The notes below the pieces were generated by a model. It had not been told where the DNA came from. It made no database searches and worked only from the letters and a program-made list of their open reading frames with translations. Positions 20,671 through 32,200 of a stretch of DNA of 64,000 bases are shown here, in pieces; position 1 is the first letter of the stretch, and every line of letters begins with the position of its first letter. This DNA is from Tillandsia leiboldiana (taxonomy: Eukaryota; Streptophyta; Magnoliopsida; Poales; Bromeliaceae): positions 15,882,251 to 15,946,250 of the forward strand of contig CM055065.1 in NCBI GenBank assembly GCA_029204045.2, given 5' to 3'. Both the position numbers and the translations under genes were made by a program.

Positions 20671-23240
20671 GACTTTGTAGAGCGCACCGACCTCGCAAGA
20701 TGGCGTGGTGCGGAGAAATCACCTTGGGCGTGTTCCATATGTGTTTACAGACGAGTTCGGGTTGAGTCGGATCGACGCGGAAGCCCCAGCTTGAATCGGA
20801 ATTTTCCGGGCATTGTGCGCCGTTAGAGGACCGGTTTGTTAGAGCCTCAACTCCACAGTTGTGTGCAAGAAAAATTGGAAAAGGTTTGGAACATGTGTAT
20901 TTTCAGATTACAGCGGAGTTCGGGAGGTTTCGGACTGGTAGGGAGGCCCCGAAGGCAAAAAGTGAGTTGGAGTTGGCATTTGAGGGATTAAATAATTAAT
21001 TTAATTAATTAGTGTCATCTGCTTGGAGTTTAAGAGAGAAAGAATTAGTGAAAGAGAAAGAGAATGGGAAGTGGATTGAGATGTTGTGTTGAAGGGTATA
21101 TTGGCCATTGCCTTTAATTAGTTGCCTTGACTTGTCCAAGCCACTAATTAATTAAGTGTGCCACGTCACCCTTCTTCTTCCCTGCCTCAAACAGAGGAAA
21201 TTAAAGAGAACAGAGGAATGAAAGAATGAAGAAGAAGGAGAAGAAGAGGTGGAATTGAGGAGAAGTAAAAGAAGGAAATGAGAGAGGTGAAGGTGTGCTT
21301 GTAGTGCGGACCTACCGTTGGAAGCCGAGCGGAGCGCGCGCGCGCGTCGGGCCTCATGGAAGGTATTGCAGTTTTTTTTAGAGAGAGAGAGAGAAAGCTT
21401 GGTTTTGGTTTTTGAAAACGGTTTGGCTATTGTTTGAGGTTGGTGTTAATGTTGGTTGGGTGGATTTTGGAATTATTGTCCATGGATGAAGGGTCTGCAG
21501 CAGTGGAGCACACGGTTGGAGTGCACAGGCTGGGCGCGGGGCGCGCGCAGTGGGCCGCGCCGCAGGAGCGGGCGCCGCGCGGCGCGCGCATGGGCGCCGC
21601 GCGGCTGGCGCTTGGGTGCCGCGCATGCGCGCTTGGCGGTTTTTGCGGTTGGCTTGGACTTCCGGAACCGAGAGAGGAATTCCGGAACAAGCTCTTGGGT
21701 ACCGGTACTACATGGAGAGTACCGGTACCCCATAGTGCAGGATGTGTTTTTTTGGTGATTTAGCAAGGGCATTTCGTTAATTTTGCTTCCCCAACCACCA
21801 TGTTGACTGTTGACTCCCTCTCTTCTCTATTTAAGGACTCCCCCACCTCCTCTCTTCTCAGCTGGAATCAGAGAAAGAAAAAAGAAAAGTGAAGAAGAGG
21901 AAAAAGAAAGAAAAGGAAAAGGATGAAAGCATGGAAAGAAAGAGAAGAAGGAGAAGGAAAAGAAAGAAAGCTTAGTGATGGTGGCAGCTTGGAGTTTCCT
22001 GCTTCTTGGTCTTGTGTGGAGCCGCCCGCGGCGCGTCGAGCAACGTACGAGGTAAGTTGGCAGATTTTGTAGTTGGAACCTTGGATTTATTCTATGGATT
22101 TAGAATAAGATTTTGAGTTGGAATTTGGTTGTGATTCTCCTCTTTTTGTGCTGTTGGCTGAGGGAGTGGTTTTTTCACTACGCGGAGCCGAGGAATGCTT
22201 ACGCGTGTGCTGTGAGTGGACAGCGAGGGCCGGAGTGCGCGCAGATTTTATTAGAGGACTCGAGAGGGTTGTTCGAGCTTCCGGGAATTTTTCCGAGGTC
22301 CGCGACAGTGTTCGCGCACGCGCGGCGCGGGTTTGATGTTTCGGCAGATTTGGCCGTGAGCGGTTCGGCGCTACACCGACTTCAGCGTTGCCTGCGGAAA
22401 AGCGTTCCAGGTGGGTTGGAATTTCTACAAGATGTATGGAAGGCCCTCTAAAGCTATTGTATGCATGTTGATCATGTTTAGCTTATTATTGCTTAGCTGG
22501 TAAATCTGATAGTTCCCTAGAAATTATAGGAAGACAATTCTGATCCCACAAATATTTTTTAGCATGATCTAGAAGTGATTTGACACTAGACTGCATGTTT
22601 AGTTGGCATTAGATTGGCATCTGAACCGTTTTAAAAATCGTCGGACCGGTTTTAAGGAAAACTGAGATTTTAAAATAGTTTTAAATATTGAGATCTTCCC
22701 GAGGGGTTGAGTAGGTTCAGGATGCATGTGTGCTCGTGCCAGAGGGCCGATGTGAATTTTTAGAGCTCCGTGGGATGAGATTCTAGTGTCATATGAGTTT
22801 GAGTTCCCTTATTGAGATCGATGGGATTATTCTAGATCGGGAGTTGTGCATTTCTGATTTGGTAGTGGAGATGGTTCTCCGACTTAGCTTTGTGAGTTTG
22901 GGCTCTAGCAGATCGAGTCGTGGAGGTTTCCCGACTTAGCCATGGGTTGTGCATTATCAGATTGAGTCGTGGAGGGTTCTCCGACATAGCTGTGAGAGCG
23001 TTTGGGCATTTCCTGATCGAGTCGTGGAGGGTTTCCCAACTGAGTTGTGAGTTTCTGATCTGTTGATCGTGGATCATAGCCTGCATGTGCCGCATATGAG
23101 ACAGTTTGAGACTGATGAGATACTTGAGCTCGGTGGGGTCGCTCCCTCGAGTTACGCTCCGATGCGTGATGAAATGATTGAGATAGTCAGAGTAGGACGC
23201 CCCACGTCGAGTGGGCAGGTGCGTCCCTAGTAGTCAGTAG
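20671..23240 (+). repeat. Element O 3' LTR, middle part
   Basis: This resumes the LTR begun at 9652. It is plus-oriented, distantly related to the LTR of B, and has in order: an A/T-rich U3-like start, a (GA)n-rich stretch (21360-21420), a CpG-rich block (21530-21650), a donor-like CGAGGTAAGTTGG (about 22043-22055), the 50-bp block shared with B and D (about 22370-22418), imperfect GAGTCGTGGAGG repeats (22855-23055) and the target site AGTAG (23236-23240) of copia element C. The remainder of this LTR appears reverse-complemented at 46287-47064. No gene is seen. Confidence 0.85.
22855..23055 (+). repeat. Imperfect tandem repeats in LTR O
   Basis: About four units of roughly 55-65 bp built on GAGTCGTGGAGG, CTCCGACnTAGC and TGTGAG. 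Similar units occur in LTR B (about 17825-18010 in plus coordinates, reverse orientation). Confidence 0.6.
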
Positions 23241-23462
23241 TGTTACGGAATTTGAGTTGGCGTAATTTCGTGAAAGGTTCAAGTCTTGAAGATTGAAGGT
23301 GAAGAAGGTTGGATCATTTAACTCAATCTCAAGAAAGAAGAATTCAAAGGATCAGGTATGATTAACTAAATATTTTTGGTGATCCGAATACTTCTTGAAG
23401 TGTAGAAACACCTGGAAGAATTTTTCATTGCATAAAAATCAAAACTGGACATGGGACATGTT

Positions 23463-23757
23463 CAGGATCCGGATCAGACATTCCCAATCCGGATCCCGAA
23501 GGGGTTCGTTCATACACTGGTTCAATCCGGATCGCAGCATTTCATGATCCGGATCCGAACACTAGTTTTACCTTTTACTTGCATGATCCGGATCAGGAAT
23601 TGCAATCCGGATCCCGAACGTGATGTTTGGTGAAAACTCTATGAACGATCCGGATCAGCCATTTCGGAATCCGGATCCCGAACCATTGTTTTTCTGGAAA
23701 CCGTCTTTCTTGCTACTGCAATCCGGATCGCAGAAAATCCCGATCCGGATCGCCATC
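23463..23757 (+). promoter_or_regulatory. Array of about ten TCCGGATC palindromes upstream of a TATA-like box
   Basis: The core ATCCGGAT or GATCCGGATC occurs about ten times in 290 bp, grouped as five loosely repeated pairs, each second member usually followed by CCCGAA. A TATAAATA-like box follows at about 23819. The position suggests U3 enhancer sites. The binding factor is unknown. Confidence 0.6.
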
Positions 23758-24116
23758 CGTAAAAATTCCAGAAATGGTAGGTTTTTGATTCTTATCTCCT
23801 TCCTAGGGTTTCTAACCCTATAAATAGACCCTATGAGTCATTTTTCGAGAAAAAGGCCGATTAAAAAGAAAAATAGCAGTCATAGTCAAATATCATCTCA
23901 TACAGCCTAAGATCCACATATAGAGAAGAAAGGGAATCATTAGATATTACTCCTATGTTTCTTCATCTATATTAGTTTGATTCTAGGTTTTTCATACTCA
24001 CATCTTGAGTTGAATCAAACTAATGAATACTTAGATGGTATTTCCTATCTATCTTTGATCTAAGTATTCGGCGGATCATCACCACCCAAAAACAACGATT
24101 TACCCAAAATCGGCGC

Positions 24117-24300
24117 GTGGACTCGCGTGGCCTTGTGGATTCAAGGTGCAACCGCTCTCGTGGTGGATTCGGAGCGAGGACGTTCGTGGATTCGAAGCGT
24201 GCTACTGGGTGAAGACCGTGGATTCGGTCGGACGTCGTGGACTCGACGTTGGACGCCGTGGATTCGGCGTTGGACGCAGATCGTGGATCGAGACGTGTTG
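24117..24300 (+). repeat. GTGGATTCG motif array in copia LTR
   Basis: About nine copies of GTGGATTCG or GTGGACTCG are spaced 12-35 bp apart, several embedded in short dyads such as CGTCG...CGACG. It is conserved in C3 (about 40686-40865) and in the other C copies. Confidence 0.7.
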
Positions 24301-24593
24301 CGGAACGAGCGGAGAAGATCAACTAGGAGCGTATGGTAAACGGTTGTTGAGTCGTGTGAGTACGTTAAATCACCTTGTACGTGTTTCAATTCTAGTGGAT
24401 TTCTCCGTGTTATCGGTCCCGTGGTTTTTTACTCCGGTTTGGAGTTTTTCCACGTAAAAATCTTGCGTGTTCTTTATTTTTCCGCATTGGGTTTTATTGC
24501 GCAATGATTTTTTGAGTGTTTATTGTTTACACCTATTCACCCCTCTAGGTGTTTTTTCCCCTATTTAGATCTATATTCATATAACCCAACAAG

Positions 24594-24605
24594 TGGTATC
24601 AGAGC
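24594..24605 (+). other. Primer binding site of copia element C (first copy)
   Basis: TGGTATCAGAGC, a 12-base match to initiator Met tRNA, 2 bases after the LTR. Confidence 0.9.
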
Positions 24606-24649
24606 GGGAATAGGGTTGTAAACATTGGTTGAAGGTGGAAACATCACAT

Positions 24650-26579
24650 CGACCCCCTTTTCTTTGATGGAACAAATTTGCGTACTGGAAAGTATGGAAT
24701 GAAAGCCTTTTAATTTCCATCGACGAAAGGGTGTGGCAATCAATTGAATTAGGATGGTCTAATCCAACTGAATTATCTCTGCATGTTCGCACCTTAAAAC
24801 CTAGGTCGAAATGGACCAAGGAAGAGTTAGATTCATCTTCTTACAATGGCAAGGAATTAATGCTATTTTTAATGCCTTATCTCAAACTGAATTCTCTCGC
24901 GTCCGGCATGTGAGACTGGGCGAAAGAATCTGGGATGTTCTTCAGGTTACACATGAGGGAACTAACCTCGTGAAGATTCAGAAACTGCAAATGCTTAAGA
25001 GCAAGTTTGACTCTATCTTGATGGCAAAATTGAAATCTTTCACGGACTACTATACCACGATTGCAAGACATCGTAAACTCATGTGCTAACCTGGGAGAGA
25101 AGATTCCAGAATTTAAAGTTGTAAGAAAGATCTTTAGAACTCTTCCTGAACGATTTCGCCCAAAGGTTACAGCCATTGAAACTATAAACACCCGGACGAA
25201 ATGCGTGTAGAAGAATTAGTTGGTTCATTACAAACTTATGAAATGACATTTACTACCAACTATTCTTCGGGAAAAGCATCCTCTTCTAAGTCTTCAGGTT
25301 ATGCGTTGAAAACAACAAGGGAAGAAGACGCGGATTATCCTCCTCAGACGATGAGGAACCTATCTATGGAGGACTTTGAGAAGCACTCGCTCTCTTGACA
25401 AGGAAGTTTCGCCGCAACTTTCAAAGGGTAATTCAAGTAAATTCCATCCTTCGGAAAGTCGAAGAAAGGCAAGGGTAATTCAAGTTACAAGTCAAGAAAG
25501 CAAGAGAACTTTTCAAAGGATAAGAAAAGTTCAGAGGGACAAGTCCAATGCTTCAAGTGCCGAGGATACGGCCATATCCAACGGAGTGTCAAACTAAGAA
25601 TCCGTCGAAGAAGAAAGTGATGCAAGCCGTCACTTGGGATGACAACTCAACGTCAAATGAGGTCATCCTCTCAAGTGATGAAGAAGAAAGCGCAACGGCA
25701 TTCACGCGTCCACATCTTCACCCTTCATGTGCTTAATGGCAAGTACATCGAGTCATGTCCAACTCCACGTTGAAAAGAATGCAACGGACAATGAATCGGA
25801 TTGAATTCGGAAGGTGAGATTTTGTTTAGCCTACCACAGACTTTGAGGGGATTCAAAGAAACTGGCTAAGCAAAACAAGAGTTTGAGAGGGAGATTGCAT
25901 GGATCTCGAAGAGAGAAGCAAAAAAGGGCAACTTCTCTCTCAAACGCTCTTGAAGTGGAAAGGGAAGAAATCTGATAAAAGTAAATGTTTTCTTCAAGAG
26001 TTCCAATGAGCTTTTTGAGAAGGAACATACAAAACTGGTGGATAAAGCGGATCACTTTCAAAGCTCTACAACGAGGCTCGACAGGATAACTGGAAATGAC
26101 AAGACCATTTCCAACTCAAGGATGACTTGCAGCGATTTCTTCAGGAAGGAAGGAGTAAGTTGGATAGGCTTCTTGGTCTTGGTCAAACAAATCGGTTCGG
26201 CCTCGGTATACACTCAAACTGGAAACAGTCCAAGTTCGAGTGGGACAGTTTTTGTGCTTCAGTCGGTATTCCTCCTCCGACACCGGAATTCAAGACGAAC
26301 AACCGACAACAAGCCTACTTCATCTCTTGGGGATCGTACTTACTAAGGTATGTTTTCGTTGTAATTTGCAGGGCACAGTGAAAGAAATTGAAAGGTTGGA
26401 GCTCAAAGTTCAAAATCACCACATCTTGCAACTGCTACCAATAAGTTCCAATCCCCGGAATTCAAAGAAGGACTCTTAAAAGAAAAGAACATTTTAGTAC
26501 TTCAAACAAGACGATGACCAAAAGGAAAAAGATCAATCATACAAGACGTCTTCATCAAGGAAAATTTCTCAACCATGGC
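24650..26579 (+). pseudogene. Copia element C Gag (first copy, heavily frameshifted)
   Basis: Frame-hopping reading gives a UBN2-type Gag: the start region (FFDGTN), a central helix-rich part (about 24790-25200), a Ser/Lys-rich stretch, a degraded CCHC knuckle (about 25545-25590), a coiled-coil part (about 25860-26150) and a second CCHC region (about 26350-26395). The position of the start ATG in the other copy reads ATT here (24624-24626). It runs directly into post-integrase sequence just before the gap, showing the same protease-integrase deletion as 53263-53280. All shifts are relative to the cleaner copy at 53263-55165. Confidence 0.75.
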
Positions 26580-26679
26580 NNNNNNNNNNNNNNNNNNNNN
26601 NNNNNNNNNNNNNNNNNNNNNNNNNNNNNNNNNNNNNNNNNNNNNNNNNNNNNNNNNNNNNNNNNNNNNNNNNNNNNNN
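26580..26679. other. Assembly gap of exactly 100 N
   Basis: A run of 100 N, the usual placeholder for a scaffold join of unknown size. Frames with X residues across it are meaningless. Confidence 0.99.
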
Positions 26680-29272
26680 AAACACCGGTCAACCGCCCAA
26701 TATCCGCGGTTGCCGCAATAGCCCCCACAACTAAGCCAACCTGTCCCAGACACGAAGTCTGACTACCCTATCCAGACCCCTGCTCGAACCCGAGCAACAT
26801 GACCACTTGACTAGCAAAGGCGGAGAAAGGAAAAGCATGGTTTCTCCTAAGTCAAGTTCCCATAAGTAGTGCAGCAGTAAAAGATGGCCTAACTACATGA
26901 CCATACAAGCATGCAAAATGTCCTCAAGGAAATAAAAGAGGGGGTAAAGCATAATAATAGATTCCTTTAGGAATAAACAACATGCCAGATCCCAAAAACT
27001 AGACCCTGTCCACAATCTAGGGTCATAAATCAGAATGATCATAATAACTCCCAGAGTACAAATCCGCACATAGCTACGACATCCTGTCCCACAGCATAAC
27101 CAACCACATGAAAGGCTATGTGCTAACATGGCCATGTTACATAATTTCATAGGGTAACATTATCCTAGGTTAAGCTTACACTAATCATCACATAGATGTC
27201 TAAGTCATGCAAGTCCTCAGTATACCTCTAAATACTATTCTTGCAATCATTTATACAACTATCTTATCAAGCTTACCTACTTACCAACATAAACCATGTA
27301 CCCTAAACATGCATGCATCAGTCATAGAGGGGTGACATCCCCACAAGTGCACTTATATTTACCACAACATATTCATTGCCTTAAACAGTTACTGATAATA
27401 AGCTTACCCACCTGAAGCGCTTAAACCAAGGCAAACCTGAAGTCGGTGAAGTGGGTAGACGCCCACGGTCCAAAATCTGCCAAAAATACACCCTCGATAC
27501 AAGTCGCGCAAGCCTTGGCTCCAAACAACTGAAAACACCCCTGAGTACATCAATAAGGCTCAACATTACACTTTTATTCCAAAATTAACCAAGTATACTT
27601 AATCTGAAAATCAGTCCCAAAGCCGTGCTTATTTCACCTGCTGCAAGTTCCCAGAAAAATCCATAAAAATACCACAGTAATCCTCGCGTCTATACCTTCG
27701 AAACGAGTACCTGCACGTCCAATTCCGAGCCCCGTAGGCCGAGTTACAAATTCCACAGTACAGGTGCGCAAAACCACACAGCAACATAACTGTAATTCCA
27801 TTTACAGATAAGGGGAAGAACATATACCTTCGGGCAAAACTCAGAAAAATCCAATAAAAATACTGTGATATTCCTTGCGCCGAGTAGATGAAAAAAGTGT
27901 ATAAGCACGTCGTCAAACGATGCCCGGTTGCGGAGATAACGCCGAAATACCAAGCCGCTGTCCAAATCCCCTTCACAGAAATGGGGTCACAGTAAGCTCG
28001 AACAAACACCTCGAAAAGCGCGAAATGAGGGAAAGCTGAAAATACCAAGATCGTAGATCTGTCCGTCGCGAATCCAGCGGCGAAGAAATCAGGCGAAAAG
28101 GTGGTCGGAGTAGGCCGGGGGAGCTCGCGCACCGAAACGCGACGAAGGGGAACCCAAAAGGACGAGCGTCGCGCCGCGCCGTAAAAATGGAAACCTCGAT
28201 AAGCATGCCACCAAAAATCCCAAAACTTTGTAGAAGGATGCAGCCAAACTCGGGGATCATCTTTGCTGAAGGCACCCAGGCGAGAGGAGGCTCGGAAATG
28301 GCGAAAAAAGGGGAAGAAAGGGAGCTCGGATCGCTTTTATAGGCTCCAGGAAACAATTCACGAAATACCGGATATGTCCGGATTTCCGGGCGCATGCCAC
28401 TTTCGGGCGCGTACTGTAGCAGCCCGAAAATCCCAAAGGCGCGCACTGTAGCAGCCCGGAAGTCCCCTGGGCCTCCACGTCGCCCCCGCAACAGCGGACA
28501 GCCGCGCTGGCCGTACCCTGCGCGACGCGTGGACCAACGCTGCGACGACACGTGGCGGCCCCGAGCGCGGGAAAACCCGGTCAACGCCCCCACGTGCCGC
28601 CTGCGTCCGCCGCCTGCGCCTCTGCACGCACGCTTCCCGAGGCGCCCGCAGGTGCACCGTGGACCGAGTGCACGTGGACCGGCCAACCGGTGTGCGCCAC
28701 GTGTCCCCCCACCGGTCCACCGTACACCCGCCTTTCCCGTGGACCGCGCCCGCTGCGCCGGCCCAACCGGGAACCGCCACCTGGCCCGCGACCGGTGCAC
28801 GCCTCCGCGGTGGACCGCGCACCCGCCAGAGCCTGCTCCGCCGCGCTCCACCGCTGCCGGCCGCCGCGCGCCGCCGCCGCCGGTGCCGGAACAGTACCCT
28901 TGCCTCGAAAAACGTGCCGAATCACCCTGACTCCGGAAAAAGCAAGTGAATAGTCCATTTTCATCGTTTTCGCGCGCTGAATCCAAATCCGAAGTCCAAT
29001 TTGCCAAATTCCAACTCTAAAAAATTACCGAAGGCATCCGGGAAGATGTTCCTTGATCCAAACTTCGCGCTGGGTCCAATTTTAATATCCATGACGCGCG
29101 AAACCACTTCTGGAGCTCCGACGGAGTCCACCGATCACCCACGTGATCCATTTAACACACTGAGCACAACACTAATGTCCAATTGGGGCACAAACGCCAC
29201 CGACACGCCACATTGGCCTCCAGGAGCTGCAGATGCAACAGTAGTCACGTCGTGAGAATCCAGGTCCTCACA
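26680..29272 (-). repeat. 3' LTR of element D (partial)
   Basis: This corresponds to 34265-36853 of the right LTR and ends GGTCCTCACA. It includes the conserved block shared with B and O (27405-27460), a CpG-rich stretch with four G-boxes (28549-28703) and donor-like GGTATA sites in sense. The long frames at 27973-29007 are not supported as genes: they overlap others in several frames and repeat in both LTRs. Confidence 0.88.
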
Positions 29273-32200
29273 TCCTCCCCCACTAAGGAAAGTTTCATCC
29301 TCGAAACTAGCTCAGATCCACCAGTAGTCACAAATACCACGGGTAGGTATCCATCAATCACGCCTCCAGCTCCCCACACACCACACACTCCCCGTGATCA
29401 CTCCCCAATAACAACAATACCCAGTACGGCATGGCCCGATTGCGCAATTCCCTCATCTCTCGAGCCAGAATTCGCAACGGGCGTTCCTCGTACTCCAACA
29501 ATCACAGATCACAATGGACAAGTCAATCACGGGCGAGGGATCCAAAAGTAAAACACACCTGAGCTGAGACGTAAAACAACACAGAGGCTCCATCAAAAGC
29601 TGGGGGAAAAATAGAATAACCATCTGTGCAACACGCACCAAACCACATCCTGGTGTAAATCTCAACAAGGTGACCCGAAGCATACCCACGCATTCATCCA
29701 ATAAGCTGGGGTCTTCTCTCGGTTGCTTCCCGATCCAAAATCACCCGAATGGGCTACTCACCCACGGGCTACCCTCAAAAGGGGTCCTCAAGAGACACAA
29801 TCTCATGCCACAGTTGGTCACTCAACATGCCAACAAAACCCCAACAGACCCACGAGTCGAAGTCGATCTCGCAACTAATAAAGGACACCCTGACGGGGAT
29901 CAAACCGTCAGTGAACGGGACTGAAAACTGGAAAAAAGGCGATCATAATGCTGATGCCCAAACTCACGGTCAAAAATCCGAACCAGCAACGACAATCCGC
30001 ATAAATCCCATTCAACATGCTGAAAGCTGTAATCTCCATCGGCACCGCATGGCGAATACTGTAAACTGAAGCTGAAATCCTGATCTATCACATGGTAAAG
30101 AACGGAAATGCTGAGTAATCAACACCGATAGCCAAGCAGGCATGGCCTACGCCCAGGTATATCAATCAAAGCTGGGAATAAAAGGCGTACTGAGAGGCTC
30201 AACTGTGGGATCCAAGCTGCCTGCAAAACAGCGGTTCGTCCTGCCATAATACTCATAAGGTTGGACTAATGAAGTGTGGACCGAAAATCGACCCACGGTA
30301 ACTCTACAGCCACAATGGGAGGCATCACTAAAACACACAAATCCGTCTCCCAACACTGGAAACACTAGCATTGGCGCTGGCATCAGTCTCATTATCCATT
30401 GGCCAAGCTCTTCCGGCACTGCTAAGTCTAAGAAACTCCTCACCTCAAGGATAAAAGTCAGTTTCAGCCAACTTGAATAACATCCATTAGGTCGGGTTCC
30501 ACCGCCGCCCCTACGGCTCGAACAAAGCGACCCAAGAAGGTATGCTTCTGCAGCTACAACTTGTACCTCAATAACTTGGCATACCGCTTCATCCACACGG
30601 GCATGGTAGCACATCCACAAAGTGCTCCTCGTGCTCCAAGTCGCTCTGGGAGTAAATCAAAATATATCCTCGGGAAACACCACTCCCAGTCCGTCCAAGT
30701 ACAACTGGGACATACGATTCCTCAGATCTTGAAGTCAACAGGGCATTCGCCATTCCATTGGGCCTCGCTATAAACCCATAATGCCCCTACCGTGTCCTGA
30801 ACGCCATCTAGGCGAAGTCCTCAACTATCTACTTCCAAGTAGGTACTCGCATCATACACTAACAGCCTGAGTATAGTTCCATCGAAAGGTCATAGATACC
30901 ACCCGGACCTGTCTACACTCGAACCAAAAAAGGACCCTCACAGTCGTGTATCAACGACGTGGCATCACCACCGTATACCAACGACGTGGCACTAGGTCAA
31001 ACAGACCCCTCGATCCATCAGATCCTGCAACTGTGCCAACAGCTCTCTCAGCTCTACCGGCGATATCCAATGAGGTGCTGTCCAGGGTGGCGCGGTTCCC
31101 CGAACCACGTCAAACGCAATCTCTATCTCCCTAACCGGCGGCATTACCAACAACTAAGGTGAAATCACACCCGGGATCTCGTGGGCAACAGAGATATCCC
31201 TGAGTCCCGGTGCCGCCGTAAGCACCTCTCACCCTGTCGCTAAAACCAGAGTGCTCTAACAACCCCAACGAGCATGCCTCCAATTGCCCGCCTTGCCGAA
31301 GATCAAAGTCCTCTCTTGCCGCAGTCGAACATCCTGTGGCATAGTGCCCAACAATCTCAAGCATAAGGTCAAAACACCTAATTGCTATAATTTCCAATAA
31401 TTCTGCCGGTATCTCGCGGTCTCGGCCGCACTGGACATGATCCAAAAGCCTCCTCCACATGCACAACAACAACAGGAACCTGTACCTCTAGTGCACGTGG
31501 TAACAAATCTGCCTCTAACCTATGTAAGAGTGGAACATGCTCTAACTCCGACTACCGTGGTGAAATCCCACCTGCGACACTCAATCCACTACCGTGGCGC
31601 CCTCCAACCGGGCGGCACAGATTCATCCGCTCAAAGCAAGTGGTTGTCGCTCAATCTGCCTGAAAATCAGGGCTATCACTAGGAAGCACGACCTCTGTCT
31701 CTGATCACATTGAGGCGACGAACAAGATCCTCCGCAGATAACAAATCCACGCTATCGCTGCGCCACTCAAATAAAAATACTGATGTTGCCTTCGGGGTCC
31801 ACCCGACCTCTGACATCTCGGGAACTCGTTATCCAGGAAAAGAAATTAGACATGCCCCTGCCGTCCGATCTGTCCTCCATCATCCGGCGCCAAGCGCCAA
31901 AATCCAGAACTCACCTCTGGCGGCTGATCCCTATCCAAAGGAACTGCAATGCCACGCTCCATACATAATGCCTGCTCCAACGAGGCGTCTAAATCTACAA
32001 TGGAGGGACTGAATAACAGAAAGGTGTCCTGGCGCAATCCACTCCCAGTCTCATATATCCTATGCGCCTCGTCCCTCGAATCTGGAGCGCGCAGTTCAAC
32101 AACTGCATACACTCACAAGCACAGGGAGGCTCTCAATTAATCACTCCATCACCACCAGCCGCGACTCTGCCTCCAAAGGCTCCAAACTCAATCTTACAAG

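Larger units (their letters stand above)
23241..24591 (+). repeat. 5' LTR of copia element C (1351 bp)
   Basis: Bounded by TGTTACGG and CCCAACA. It contains the TCCGGATC palindrome array (23463-23757), a TATAAATA-like box (23819-23826, CTATAAATAGACC) shortly after it that could be the core promoter, the GTGGATTCG array (24117-24300), and near the 3' end the dyad CACCTATT...CTCTAGGTG (about 24531-24551). Confidence 0.9.
23241..26579 (+). mobile_element. Copia element C (first assembly copy), 5' LTR and gag, cut by gap
   Basis: The 5' LTR (23241-24591) is followed by a PBS (24594-24605) and a frame-shifted gag that reaches the N gap. The target-site half AGTAG (23236-23240) and the flanking O sequence are exactly those found, reverse-complemented, at 56545-56549 beside the complete copia element 47065-56544. 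This is therefore best read as the same insertion assembled a second time. Compared with that copy, the last 2 kb here has many scattered one- to three-base deletions, as expected of an uncorrected contig end. Confidence 0.85.

Noticed and set aside
20666..20720. Short inverted repeat at 20621-20711, with CTCGCAAGATGGCGTGGTGCG on both sides of the B/O junction, as a transposon end or hairpin
   Set aside because: It arises because the LTR of B (minus) and the LTR of O (plus) share a related start region and face each other at the insertion site.
22855..23055. CRISPR-like repeat
   Set aside because: Repeats are imperfect, have no uniform spacers and lie within a plant LTR.
26502..26762. Open frames across the N run
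   Set aside because: They contain unknown bases. The same holds for 62500-62934.
27629..28132. 167-residue hydrophobic frame (and its copy at 35166-35714) as a membrane protein
   Set aside because: It occurs in both LTRs of D, and its reading depends on A/T-rich Phe/Tyr codons without any recognisable domain. It is more likely chance openness in the LTR.
30162..30620. 152-residue minus-strand frame as a host gene
   Set aside because: It lies in the decayed pol of element D and shows no conserved motif or codon pattern.
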